This document shows, in pieces, positions 27,335 to 38,999 of a stretch of 64,000 nt of DNA. This DNA comes from Sceloporus undulatus (lineage: Eukaryota > Chordata > Lepidosauria > Squamata > Phrynosomatidae), in NCBI RefSeq assembly GCF_019175285.1, contig NC_056527.1:119587078-119651077 (forward strand). The letters are read 5' to 3'. Both the position numbers and the translations under genes were made by a program. The notes beneath the pieces are model-generated. The model made no database searches. It was given only the letters and a program-made list of their open reading frames with translations, and was not told where the DNA came from. Numbering within the stretch: position 1 is the stretch's first letter; each line of letters opens with the position of its first letter.

Positions 27335-30061
27335 GGTCAACTGAGGGCATGGGAACAGGCCTGCCCGCCAACCACGCGGTCACGGCAGCCTTTTGCCGAC
27401 TTTAAAGAATGGCTTGTTTCAGCCTGGGTTTGTGGGACACGTGTGAATTCTTCCAGAAAACACAGCCCTTCCACCGTTGCTGAAAAGATGTTTGTGTAGG
27501 GCCATTATTTCCCCCCCCCCCCCCCAAAATCTCAATTACGGCTGGCTGGTTATACCTTGAACCATGTCCCAGCCTCATATCACTGCGAGGGGGGCCAGGA
27601 AGGAGTCCCGCCTTTCCCAGCGGAGGAACTCGCTTTGACTCAGCCCCCAAGGGAATTCAGGGGCTCCCCATTTCACAGCGTCTACAGCCAACAACTCCTT
27701 TTGGGTTGCCATGAGGCCATGGAACCCAACCCAGCCTCGTGGGGGATCTTGCCCCGATTTCCCCGACTTTGCTCCCCCAGATGTTTTGGCTTGATATCAG
27801 AACTCTGATCGTTGGCCAAAGCTGCCGGGGCTTTGGGCGTGAGTCCAAACACCTGGAAGACCAAAAGTTTGGGAGCCACTGATGTAGCGCCCTCCCTGGC
27901 ACTAGGGCAGCCCAGCCTCTTTTTTGTTCTTCACCTCAGGACAATCAGGTGGGGCAGTTTTGGTGGCAAGCCGGGGACGGGTGGGTTGGGGGCTGGTGGC
28001 ACGCGAAATGGGTACTTTCCCGGCCCCCTCTGGGCCTACCAAGCAGCCACAGGCGGAAACGCCCATGAAGTAATCACTTCGGAGGAGGAGGAGGAAGGGC
28101 CTTTGGGCCCTCTGCAGACATGAGTCACTGGTCACCTTTGAGGAAGTGAAAGTAGGACGGTGGGGGGGGTGTTCCGGGCTTCCTGCTCCAGAAAAGTCTG
28201 GCAGGCGATGCAAACCCTGTGGTTTCCCAGAGGAAGGCTGGCTGAATTCCAGGGGAATTCCCACCCTACATCCCACACCAAGCACCCGAGCTTCCAAGCG
28301 GTCAGGGCCGTGATGCCCGCGTTTTGTCCCGAGAGCGATGCTATGGCACTTTGGGTGTCCGTAAGGCCTCTGGCTCTCAGGAACCAAGCCTTGAACAAAA
28401 GACTTGTCCACACATTTCTTAAGTTTCCAAAAGCTTTACTGGTACTAAACACGGACAAAACGAAAGTGATCTCCTTTCCTAAATACCTTGCTCTTTCTAC
28501 TTTGTGGGTTTACCTTTCTTCTTCTGAGGACTTCTCTTTGTCAAGGAAAATACTCTGGCTTGAAAACCTTACTACACACACAGACACTAGCTGGAGAGGA
28601 CAGTAATGAGACCCTGGATGTTCCACAATCCTGCCTTTCTTACCGCTGTATTGTCCGATCTCTATTTCCCCTTTAACCTAATACATAGAAAGCTAATATC
28701 ATCTTTCAACTACGTATATGTCTCAAGAGGCCATCAAAGATGCTCTGGAGGCCTGGCACCGCCTTCACCAATCTCAACAAAGGCAGGAGGTTTTGTCATC
28801 TTTTGATATTACATAGCCTTCATCGGAAAACACAGAGTGGAAGGGGACCCGCAGGAGGTCCATCCCTCCAGCCCCCTTCTTGCCATGCGGAGACCCAGTC
28901 AAGCTCTTCTTGGGACAGAGGGCCAGGCCTCTGCTAAAACAAATCCTCCAAAGGGAGGGTAGACAGTGGTTTTGCCTTTCTCCGCACCCAAAGCCCTCGA
29001 GTAGAGGAGAGAGCGGACAAACAGCAGAGTGGGGCAAAGGCGCGGGGAGCGGCAGGCGCCCCAAATTCAAGCCCAGGAAACTTTCAGACCCCAGATACAT
29101 ACACACCACACATGCGACGCAAACCCCCATACCTACATATATCAACAAACACGCCCACATACACACATATATCTACACTACATATATTATGGTACAAATT
29201 CTGTACATCTGCCACCCCCTTGCACACGCACATAACAAAAGTGGTCAGTGCCTAGACTGTCATGGCATGGCTTGCAGCCCCAGTTGGGCCCTCAGGTCTC
29301 CTCGAATGCCGCATTGCGAGGGTCTCTTCCCCTGGAAGTAAAGCGGAGGGGGGCTTTAGTCCAAGCAGGCAGGCACAGTCACGGGTGGTGGATTGAGGGG
29401 CGGACCAAAAGGCCTAGGAAAGGCAGGGAGGGGCAATGCCAGACCACCCAAGGTATGTGTGGGTTGGGGGGGCAGTGGCACTTGGACATCCTCCGCTCCA
29501 TTTCCTTCTTGTAGAAATGACCCGCCCATCTAACGGCCACTGGCTCTAACAACGCTTGCATTTTTCAGATGTGGGTGGGAGGGAATGGCTAACCAAAAAT
29601 GGAACGAGAGAGGTTTTTTTTAAGCAACCAACAATTCCTCAGAGGGTCATCAGAAGAAGGCCACTGCGGATACTGGCCCAGAGGCAATCGAGGGGGCCTC
29701 CCAGCCCACGCAATGTCCAGCCAGTAATATAATAATATAATAATAATCCTCATAATAATATAAAATAATACTAATTGGATTTATTTTATATACCGCCCAA
29801 TCACTGTATGCCCCACAGACAGGCCAACCGCAGGGACCAGAGGCTGGACAACAGGCACCTTTCCTGCTACTAATGTCCGGAGAGGACGGCCCCCCTACAA
29901 GTCAGAATTGGGGGCTGAAGGGACTTGGGACGGTGGGCAGAGTGGGCCACAACCCCCAAAGGCAAGAAACGCCGGGACAGGGCAGGGGGCACTGTTCTCT
30001 CAATGGACTGGGGACTTTGGAGAGGGTGACCCCCTCCAGACCTCTAGCACTGGTCACTCAC
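27335..30061. other. Intergenic DNA, no gene recognised
   Basis: Contains a C run at 27,511-27,525, an (AC/TA)-rich stretch near 29,095-29,190 and an (ATA)n stretch near 29,725-29,775. No family-matching frame. Confidence 0.4.
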
Positions 30062-30446
30062 CTCACTCTTATCAGGGGTCTCTGAGGAGGGAGGAAGGGG
30101 GGTTGTCCGTGGCCCTTCTGCAGGGGCTGTCCATTCTTCCGTCAGAGCAGAAAAACAATGATAGCCATCAGAGGAGCATTTATTGGCCAGCAGGACGTGC
30201 ACCGCTATCTTGTTGTGTTGTGTAGTTGATGCCTGTTGGGCCAAGTGCTCCTGGGCCCCACTCCAGCAGCGCCTGCCAAACACAGGGCGCAGTTTATAAA
30301 ACACCATTCTGCAAGGGGCTAGAAGAACCCTTCCTTGGTTGGGGGGGCCGCCCCTGCCCTTTGCACCCCACACTCACCTTGGCGTCTGCGTGGGGCTCCT
30401 GGTCAACCCAGGCGTGTCCAGAGTGGCTCTGGGAGGAGGGTGCCGT
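30062..30446 (-). CDS. Two candidate exons of an unrecognised Ser/Thr/Pro-rich protein
   Basis: Two adjacent minus-strand exon candidates with good splice sites: 30378-30446 (acceptor TGCCTTCAG, donor AAG/GTGAGT) and 30062-30272 (acceptor TGTTTGGCAG, donor GAG/GTGAGT). Read in the phase-compatible frame, the second stays open for 70 codons. It begins RCWSGAQEHLAQQ and ends in a stalk-like TAPAEGPRTTPLPPSSETP. In another phase it stops early at a TAA overlapping an AATAAA (30,179-30,184). In mammals the mucin-stalk chemokine CXCL16 neighbours ZMYND15 and TM4SF5, which makes a CXCL16-like stalk conceivable, but I see no decisive motif. This is a hypothesis from splice signals and composition. 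Confidence 0.25.
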
Positions 30447-31049
30447 CTGAAGGCAGGTGTTTGGGGGTCTCTTCTGGGAGGGGATTAAAAGTGCTCTGCG
30501 CTGGCAGGATGGCTGTGCAGAGCCCCACATCCTCCTCCCCCCACCAAAAATAGGTGCCCCCCCCAACCACTACCATGTGTTGGGAATGCTTCCTCCCTAC
30601 CATGTTGTTTCGTGACGGGTCTATGGGAATTCTTCTGCCTCTCTTCCCCCCCCCCCCATCTACCAGACCCCACAACAAATCGGCTATTAGTATATTCATA
30701 AACTTGTGCTCCAGTATAATAACGGCATAAACCTCATTTAACCCCCCCCCCCTCCGCTATCCCAGTCCTTTGGGGTTGCATTTAGGGACCCTCTCCAGAC
30801 TCCACACTCCCTGGCTGGGTTGTGGGCCCCAAGCATTGCTGTTGTGAATTGGGGGTCCAGCTGACCTTGGCGGGGCTCATCTGTGGAGGGTTCATGGCTA
30901 GGTGTCTCTGGAGAGGTCAGAGCCAGTGGGAGATGCGGGAGACGAGGGTGGGCCCCAGACCCCTGCTGGCTCAGTAGTTTTCAGCCCCCTTCCCTTGGGG
31001 AAAGTAGCAAGGCAGGTGAGAGACAGTTTGAGCAGGCGGATGGAATGGA

Positions 31050-31112
31050 ATGGATGGAGGATGGCTGGCTGGATGGATGGACGGACGCCGGACAGACGGA
31101 TGGATGGAGGAC
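31050..31112 (+). repeat. (GGAT/GGAC)n degenerate microsatellite
   Basis: Tetranucleotide units GGAT, GGAC and GGCT in tandem. Confidence 0.75.
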
Positions 31113-31338
31113 GGCTGGCGACAGAGAAGCTACCTGCCTGTGTCCCTAAAATTGGAGGGAGAGGCAGCAGAACCAGTCCCCCCATTAGTGGCATTCATGG
31201 GGGGCTGCAGAGTGTGTGGACCACACCAGGGTGACCCCCCCAAAAAGGGGGATTGGGGATGACCCCACTTCTCCTTCAAAACACCTAGATTTGGCAGAAA
31301 GAGTTGTGGCATTGTCTGCTTCCTTAAATATGCTTTCA

Positions 31339-31440
31339 GAGGGGGGGGAGTGGGGGGGGGGCGGGGGTCTCGGGCTGGGGGGCGGGCTCGGCGGCTCGGC
31401 TTCCGGCTGCGGGCTGGGGGGGGCTCAGGGCTAGGTGCCG
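31339..31440 (+). repeat. G-run cluster with quadruplex potential
   Basis: At least five G runs of four or more bases within 100 bp, several of eight or more. Confidence 0.7.
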
Positions 31441-31633
31441 GTGGCTAGTGGGCGGAGTTGCTGGTCCCAGCGGTTTTTTAAATTAACATTTCACATTGTA
31501 TATTTTTTTTCAAATTGATAATGGTTTTTGAATATTTTTAAAGTTTCTCTTAACAGCGTCCATTTAAGCACGTCTCTAAAACATTTTTGGCTGTGCAATT
31601 GTGTTGTCACCGAAGGTTTGTTAAACTATGTGA

Positions 31634-31960
31634 TAGGGTGTCACATTGAAGGAGGGAGCAAGCTTGTTTCCTGCTGCTCCGCGGACTAGGACCCAATGAG
31701 CAATGATGAAGCTGAAGAAAAAGAGATTCCAGCTCAACATTCGGAGGTCCTTCCTGAGCGCAAGGCTGTCTGACAGTGGAATATATTTCCCTTGTTTGGC
31801 GTCTCCTTCTTGGCGGCTGTCTTTAAGCAGAGGCTGGAAGGCCATCTGGTCAATGGGGGGATGCTTTATTTGGATTCCTGCATGGCAGAAGAATTGGGTT
31901 GGACTGGATTCAGGGCCCTTTCTTGGCGTCTCTTCCACCTCTATGGTTCTTTGATTCTAG
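31634..31960 (+). mobile_element. CR1 LINE 3' fragment
   Basis: Same order of blocks as the CR1 at 51,600-51,955: 'gagcaagcttgtttcctgctgctcc', 'aaaaagagattccagctcaacat', 'aagcagaggctggaaggccatc', 'ttggactggattcagg' and 'tccacctctatggttctttgattct'. Confidence 0.8.
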
Positions 31961-32269
31961 TGGTTTCGTCAGAAGCAAGAGCATTGCATTCCGTGGGGCG
32001 CTGGGAATTCGATTTGTGAGTATTCATGAGTGCAAAGAAGCACTTTGCTAAGGCTGCTGCGTGATGTGAAATGTGCCGGCGGAGGAGGTCAATGGCTTCT
32101 TGGGGCTGACCCCATGAGTACCGCACTGTGTGACCCCGGCCCCGGGACCGCACTGCCCCCCATCACCCACTCCTCCTGGGAAGAAAGGGGCTCTTATGGT
32201 CCCCGATTCTTAAGGTCTCATATCTCTCTCTCTCTGTTTCCGCATGTTAATGACATTTTTGACGGCGTT

Positions 32270-35200
32270 AAACTCTTTAGTTCTTCTGGTGTCTTGGAAT
32301 CATACACTGGGTTTTCACTGCGCCTGCGCAAGTGCTGCTCCGAACTTACTGGAATCACTGGTGCCAGCGTTAACTCTGCAAACATATTGAAACTTTTTTG
32401 TCGGTACAACTCGCCACCCGTTTATAAGGCCCCTGCCTCCGCTCTTTTCCCAGTCCTTTTTTCCGCCGCGGCTAGCTGCTTCAGGGAACCTTTCGCTTGC
32501 TTTTGCTTGCTTGGAATCACTTTCGCTTTTTGGACTCGGACTGTACTCTTTTGGACCATTCTTGCTCCGCCCCTGTTAACTTCGGACTTTCGGACTTCGA
32601 CCTCGTTTTTTGATTCTCCCTGGCTTTGAAGATTCCGGAAATGCCCTGCACCCTTCAAAAAGTGCGACATTGCGGGTGCCAAGGTGCCCGTCCAGGACGC
32701 ACTCCTTCCTGTTTGCTGTCTGCTGCCTTGGCAAGGGACCACGATACCAAGGCATGCCGTCTGCAGGTCCTCTCCTCCCGGCGCGGAAGAAGAAAGGAAA
32801 GAAGACTAAGAACCATGAGTCCCGGGCCACTTCAGCGACTTGCCCTTGGGAACCGGGTGCAGGAGGGAGGCTCGCGTTCCATCATCTTGCCGCCCGCGCT
32901 CCGCGCCTCATCTTCCCGAGCCAGCGGTCTCCAGCGTGGATTCTGGGAGAGCCGCTATCCCCAGTTGTGTTCGTCCCGGCCGGGACCCCTCTGCCACCTC
33001 CGAGTGGGCCGTGGCTCCAAACCGACCAAGTGCCACCGACAGCCTCCAAGCGCCCCCACAAAACCGTCGGGGACTGAGGGTCCGAGCCGTCCTCAAGCCC
33101 GCCGTCGAAATCGGAGTGGTTCCGCGCCCGAATGGAAGGCTCGCGCCTGACAAAGGGCTCCGTGGCTGAGGGCACTTGGTCTCGCCTGCCATCTCCAAGG
33201 CGTCCAAGGGCGTCTCACCCTGCCCCGAAACCTAAAGGAAGCGGCTGGACCTCCTACCAGGGGCAAAGTCTCAGGGCTTCCTCATCGGCGGCGGCGCCGT
33301 CCTCCTAGACCTTCCGGGACAAACCCCTTCTTCCCGGCGGGATGTGAGGAATCCGACGTCGGGGGAAGGAAGCGCGGCCCGTAAGTCGAGACGCGATCCC
33401 GCGCTCCAAAGAAGTCCAAAGCTTCAACGGTCGGCCACCTCTGAAACCGCCGAAGGAAAGGACAAACAGCGCTCCCCTTCAAAACAGGGCCGCGCTTCCC
33501 ATGCGACCAAGCTCCACGCGATCCGGAGCCTGACCGGAGGTTACGCGGTCCCCGGCACCGGACACGCCTCTACCCACCATGGACTTTGCACCACGAGACG
33601 GGAAGAGGACCGTTCCCCTTCTCCGCCGGTACCAGCAGTCGCCTTCTTCACCAGGGTCTGTCACCGAGGAGGGCTCGGCCCCGTGGGCAGGTGAGATGCC
33701 AGACATGTTTCTTCGATCCCCAGTCTGGCGATATATTTGTCGGTTTCGGAGGACAGGGCCAGAGGGAGTTCACCAGGCTGACCCCCCACCTGCTGATCAA
33801 GGACACCCAGGTCCAGGTCTGTCCCCCAACCGCTTCTGTCTCTGAGAGGCCCCCGTCTCCGCCTCTCAGGCGTTTCGAGGGTCTTCAGTGGATGTCATCC
33901 CGTTCTCGTTCGATGGTCCCAAGTCAGGGGTGAACGGACCCCCTTTCCTCGGGACCTCGACTCGGCGGACGAGCCTCTTACCCCGTCTGACGTCCTTCTG
34001 ACGAGAGTCCGTCGTTTTCAGTCTCCCCACAGAGGGATGCATGATCCGGAGCCGTCTTCCCCGTTCCGACGACGTTCCGGTCCTTCACCGAGGCCACGTC
34101 GTCAAGATGGCGAGGCCGTCTACATCGAGCTCGGCCTCTCCGGACGCCGGACGCGGATGACCAGTGGAGGTCGGGTGCATGGGGCGTGCCCACACCGCCT
34201 GCCTTGCTCTCCTGCCTCAACCAGACCATCGTGAAGCGGTCCTGGGAGTCCCCAGCCACCCTGTCGACGCCCTCCCGTAAGGTTCAGACGCTCTACAGGG
34301 TTGCCCCCCGGCTGAGCTGCTGGTGTTGGCCGCCACCCAAGGCCTAACTCTGCGATTGTCGCGGGAGCCCAAAAAAGCTCTTCCGCCAGCAGGCCACCTA
34401 CCTGTCGATCGGGAGGCGAAGAAGGTAGACGGTCTGCAAGAAGGCATACTCGCATCGGCCCTGGGGGTCAGGCTTCGCCAACTACACCGCCTTCTGCATG
34501 GGGGCCTACATTCAGACCCTCATGAGAGGTATCTCCCCCCTCGTCCCGGACGTCCCAGATGGACATCCAGAGGCAGCTGGTTGAGATTCGGGGACGAGGC
34601 CATTCCACCGGAAGTTTGCTCATCCCCACTTCCCAGAAAATGTGGCGGGACTGTTCGGGGAGGGCCATGTCGGCATCCATGGCATTGAGGCGCCATTGCC
34701 TGGTTGAGGGCTTTTGACCTTCAACCCTCACGGTCAGACCCAATCCATCGAAGACCTGCCGCTCGACGGGGACCGGGCTCTTCCACGCCGAGATGACCGC
34801 CGACCGCGCTGGAACCACAGTTTCAGGATGACGGCTGGCGGCAGGAAGCATGGCATGTCTCAGCACCGGCCATCTCATACCGGGAAGCGTCAGCGCCCTG
34901 GCAGCCGCACGTCAGTCACCAGGTGACCTTTCCCGGGATCGGCAGTCCCAGCCCAGGGCTCCCAGGACCAGCGCTTCCCCTCGCAGTCTTCCTCCTCTCT
35001 GGGCCGTCGCAACTTCCGCCCGGTACCGCCAGTCCCGCCGGCGGACACCGACCCGGGGAAGAAGAGAGCCTGAAGGACGCAGCGCGCTTCGTTCTCTTTC
35101 TCTCCCCGTTCTTTTTGGACATTTGAGGCCTCTTTTAACATCTGGGCCTTCTATAACATCGGACTCGTGGGTTCTCAACATGTCCGTAGGGGGTTAGCCC

Positions 35201-38200
35201 TCGCGTTCCAGGAGCTCCCTCCAACTGGCGCCTTCATGTTCCACTCCCCCCTCGGACACCCTTCTCGACGAAGTGCGCACCTTGCTCAGCACAGGGGCAA
35301 TTTCCCCCTTTGCCGCCGATCAATGTCCTCGGGCTTTTTCTCCAGGTACTTTACAATCCGACCTCGGATGCGGGCATCAGGCCCATCCTGGACTTGGAGA
35401 AGTTAAACTTGTTTCTTGATTACGTCGCTTCCGGATGGTAACCTTGGTTCCCATTCTGGCCTCTGCTCCACCGGGCTTGTGTGTTCGCAACCGTCGACCT
35501 GAAGGACGCCTATTTCCACGTTGGGATCGAGCAGTCCCACGGAGATTCCTCGCTTCGCTGTCAGGCTTCCCCCGCGTACCGCTACAACGTGCTTCTTTCG
35601 GCTTGGGCCACGGCCCCCACGCGTCTTCCACAAAGGCATGCAACCGGTGGTGGCATTACCTTCATCAGAAAGGGCTTCATGGTCTTTCCCTACCTGGACG
35701 ACTGCTGTTTGCAGCCGAATCCCAAGACGGCCCTGAGGAGCAGTCTCATTGCCTTGCATCTCTTGGACTCCCTCGGGCTGGTCGTCAACAGGGAAAAGTC
35801 CCACTTCACGCCGACCAGACAGGTCAAGTCATCGGGGGCCATTCTCGGACTCTGAGAACTGCTTGGCCTTTCCTCCCCTCCGGACCGCTTTCCGGCCCTG
35901 ACAACGTCCCTCAAGCCGTGCATCTCCCACAGAAGGGTGAGAGCCAGGAGACGTCCAAGTCGCCTGGGCCCACCTGCATCGACTACCTTCGTCCACCCCC
36001 TGGGCAAGACTTCGTTCCTTCGCCCCTCCATCCTGGGTCCTCCTCCGTCTTCTCCCGTTGGAGGAACCCGCCTTCAAAGTGGCTCACGGTTCACCGAGCC
36101 GGTGGCAGGCCTCCCTCAGAGGTGGGCTAGACAGCTCCAACGTTGCACCGGATGCCTTTCCATCAGCCCGGCACAAACTGCCTCTGACCAAACAGATGCA
36201 TCCCTGTAGGATGGGGCGCCCACCTGCTCGACCTCGTCATCAGGGGGACAGGTGGGCCGCCTCAGGAACAAGCTCTCCACATCAACGCTTGTAGATGCTT
36301 GCAGTGGAGAAGTCCTGAGGGCGTTCGAGTTGCACAGTCACGTCAAGAGTGGTCTCCTCAGGACGGGGGACAAACACCACGTGAATGTTATTACATCAAC
36401 AAAACAGGGTGGTACCAGGTCCCAGGACCCCTGCTCATTCACGCTCCGCATCTGGGATTGGTGCATCCAGAGGCGCATCCTCCTCCGGCGATTTCACCTC
36501 CCGGGGAGGCCAACGCGCTGGCAAGATCGCTTCAGCCGATCCCCTTCTGGTGTGCCACGGTGGCGGCTCCATCCCGAGGACGGTCAGCGATCTCTTCGGT
36601 CGGTGGGGCACCCCCCGGAATCGACCTCCTTTTTTTCCGCGACCAGGGGAATGGAAAAAAGCCACTGTCCCAGTACCTTGCTCCAAGGAAGCGATCGGAC
36701 GTATCCCTCGGCGACGCATTCGCTTTCCTCGGACGGGGGAGCTCCTTCTACGCCTTCCTCCGTTTTCCCCTCATCCTCAGGGGGTGTCCAAGATGACAAC
36801 GGACCGCTCGCATGCGATCCTGATCACCCCGTGTGTGGCCACGCCAGCCGGGTTCGCATCCCTTCTCCACCTCTCCCGGAGATGCTTTCCTCCGTCCGAC
36901 CTCGTCCGGACCTTGCTGTCGATCCAGGACGGACGGACTCTCACCCCGACATCGAGAGCTTTGCCGTGGTGGGCCTGGAAAGAGATCAGCCCTGACGACC
37001 CTACCGGACGGCAGTGAGGGAGGTGATCCTGGCTGCGAGGAAAACCTTCCAACCAGTGCTTCTTATTGCCCTGAAATGGAGGCGATTTGCCTCTTCTTGA
37101 CCAGAAGGGCTTGTCTCCTGTACAGTGTCCACTCCAGTGGGCTGTTTGCTGGCGTTTTTGATGTCACTTTGGATTGAGGGCTGTCCCTCACGTCCATCAA
37201 ATGCTACCCTGTCTGCCATTTGTGCCAAATATCATTTCGGGGGGGAGGGTTTCTTTCTCAAAGGACCCTTTGGTGAATGGGTTCTGACGGGTTGTGCCAA
37301 CCCTTTACCCTCTGTGTCGAACCAAGCCGGCTTGGATGTTTGGAGTCGTTTACTGTCCGCCCTCCAATCCAAGCCCTTTGGAACCGATGGCCACCGCGGG
37401 ACTTGAGACTATTGACTTGGAAAACTGCCTCTTGTGGCCATCACCTCTACCCGCCGTGTGGGCGAATCGTGCCTTACTGAGGGGGATCAGCATTTTTGAG
37501 GTTCCCAAGGACAAAGTGGTCTCCGTACGGTACCATTACCTTCTTGCTACGGTTGTTGTGTCTTGCTTTTCACCATGTGCAGGACATGTGTTGCCTACTC
37601 TCGCATCCGATCCGACGGTCGGATGAGGAGCGGCGCTACACTCTCTTGGACGTCAGGAGAGCACTGGCATTTACCTGGACATGACTGCTGCCTCCAGTCG
37701 GTCCGAGCGGCTTTTCCAATTATACTTGGAACCGAAAAGAAAGGGCTGCCTGTCTCGGCGCAGCGGGTTGTCGAAAGGGTGGCTTGGTACCATCCATCCT
37801 CTTGCTATGACCTGATAGCAAGCTTCTGCCCTGGCAGGGTTCGGTTCCCATTCTACACGGTCAATGGCCGAATCCTCCCGCTCCTGTCGGGGATCCCCTT
37901 GGAGGATGTCTGCAAGGCTGCTGTTCTGGTCCCAACCTCCGACTTTCATCAAGGCATAACAGGTTGGACACCAGGCATCCGAGTACGCAGCTTTCGGGAG
38001 GGCTGTGTTGGTTTCAGGGTTGAATTGATTGCACTACTGATGTTGTGTTTACTTACACTGTACATTGACACTGTTTACATTTGTTGTCTGTTTGATTTGC
38101 ACAAGTTCTATGGGATCCGGTCTGCATGACCTCTGTTCCCTCTCCGGTTTGCAAAATTACTGCTATATTGATTTGTGCCTGAACAAAAGATCTGACTCTT

Positions 38201-38700
38201 ATGGTTCCCGTTGTTTATTGACTAAACTATACTTGGTTCACCATAGCTTTGGTCTTCAGGGACACTTCCCTTCCGCCGCTGACCAAGCTTGTCAGTTAAA
38301 CCCATTTGTATTGATTCGCAGAGACCACGAAGAAGAAGGACAGGTTGCTTACCTGTACTGTATTCTTCGAGTGGTCATTGCGAATACATACAAAATCCCA
38401 CCGTCCTCCCCTCAGTTCCTGCTCTCATGGCTCTTTCATCGCAGCTTGGCGAAAACAAAAAAAAAAAAAATTGCGGAACGGGGAAAAAGAGCGGGGAGGA
38501 CGGCAGGGGCCTTATAACGGGTGGCCGGAGTTACAGCCAAAACACTGTCTATCTGATTGCAGAGTTAAACTCTGCCCAGTGATTCCAGTAGGTTCCAAGC
38601 AGCACTTCGGCAGGCGCAAGTGAAACCCATTTGTATGTATCGCCGATGGACCACTCGAAGAAATACTGTTACAGGTAAGCAACCCTTCCTTCTTCGGACC
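32270..38700 (+). mobile_element. DIRS-like tyrosine-recombinase retroelement, broken fossil
   Basis: About 6.4 kb. Parts from left: an inverted terminal repeat near 32,270-32,460; a long uninterpreted, gag-position region to about 35,300; reverse transcriptase near 35,470-35,860 (FATVDLKDAYFHV, VFPYLDDC); an RNase H-like part near 36,250-36,560 (YYINK, ANALA); a tyrosine recombinase region near 37,000-37,960 (TLLDVRRALAF, LEDVCKAAV); an internal complementary stretch near 38,325-38,400; and the right inverted terminal repeat near 38,480-38,700. The two terminal repeats share the tgctg...actggaatcactgg and cacccgtttataaggcccctgcc blocks in opposite orientation at roughly 85% by eye. No target duplication is seen, as expected for this family. 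It is clearly broken, with well over five interruptions. An old insertion, probably tens of millions of years. Confidence 0.85.
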
Positions 38701-38840
38701 CACTGGCTCTCCATCCAAGCCACAAATGTTTTCCTCTTGGAAAAGTGAACCTCCGAATGAGCGGACAAGGAATGAATGGGTGCAGGCGATGGACCCGAGA
38801 GTGGCAGCATGGGCTTATTATGGGGCGGGCCCCCACTTAC

Positions 38841-38964
38841 CGCACGAGATACTCGCAGTTTTACCGGGACCTCCAGCTTTGAGCGATTCTCTGCACATTC
38901 CAGTGGGGGATGTTGGTTTTGGGTCCACTTGCAGCTCCCAGCGGCTCCCCCTTCGTTCCCAGCG
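38841..38964 (-). CDS. Candidate exon of a secreted protein, unassigned
   Basis: A 124-bp minus-strand stretch with a strong polypyrimidine acceptor (long C tract then CTCCAG) and a strong donor (GCG/GTAAGT). One frame is open throughout. It starts AGNEGGAAGSCKW, which resembles the GNEGSVTGSC just after the signal peptide of human CXCL16, but the CXC motif and the rest of the chemokine fold are not recognisable. It lies 1.4 kb from a leucine-rich signal-peptide-like exon at 40,331-40,428 on the same strand. The synteny with ZMYND15 fits CXCL16; the sequence does not prove it. A second frame of this exon is also open. Confidence 0.25.
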
Positions 38965-38999
38965 CTGGAGGGGTGGGGGGGGGAGAGAAGCCGAGGTCA

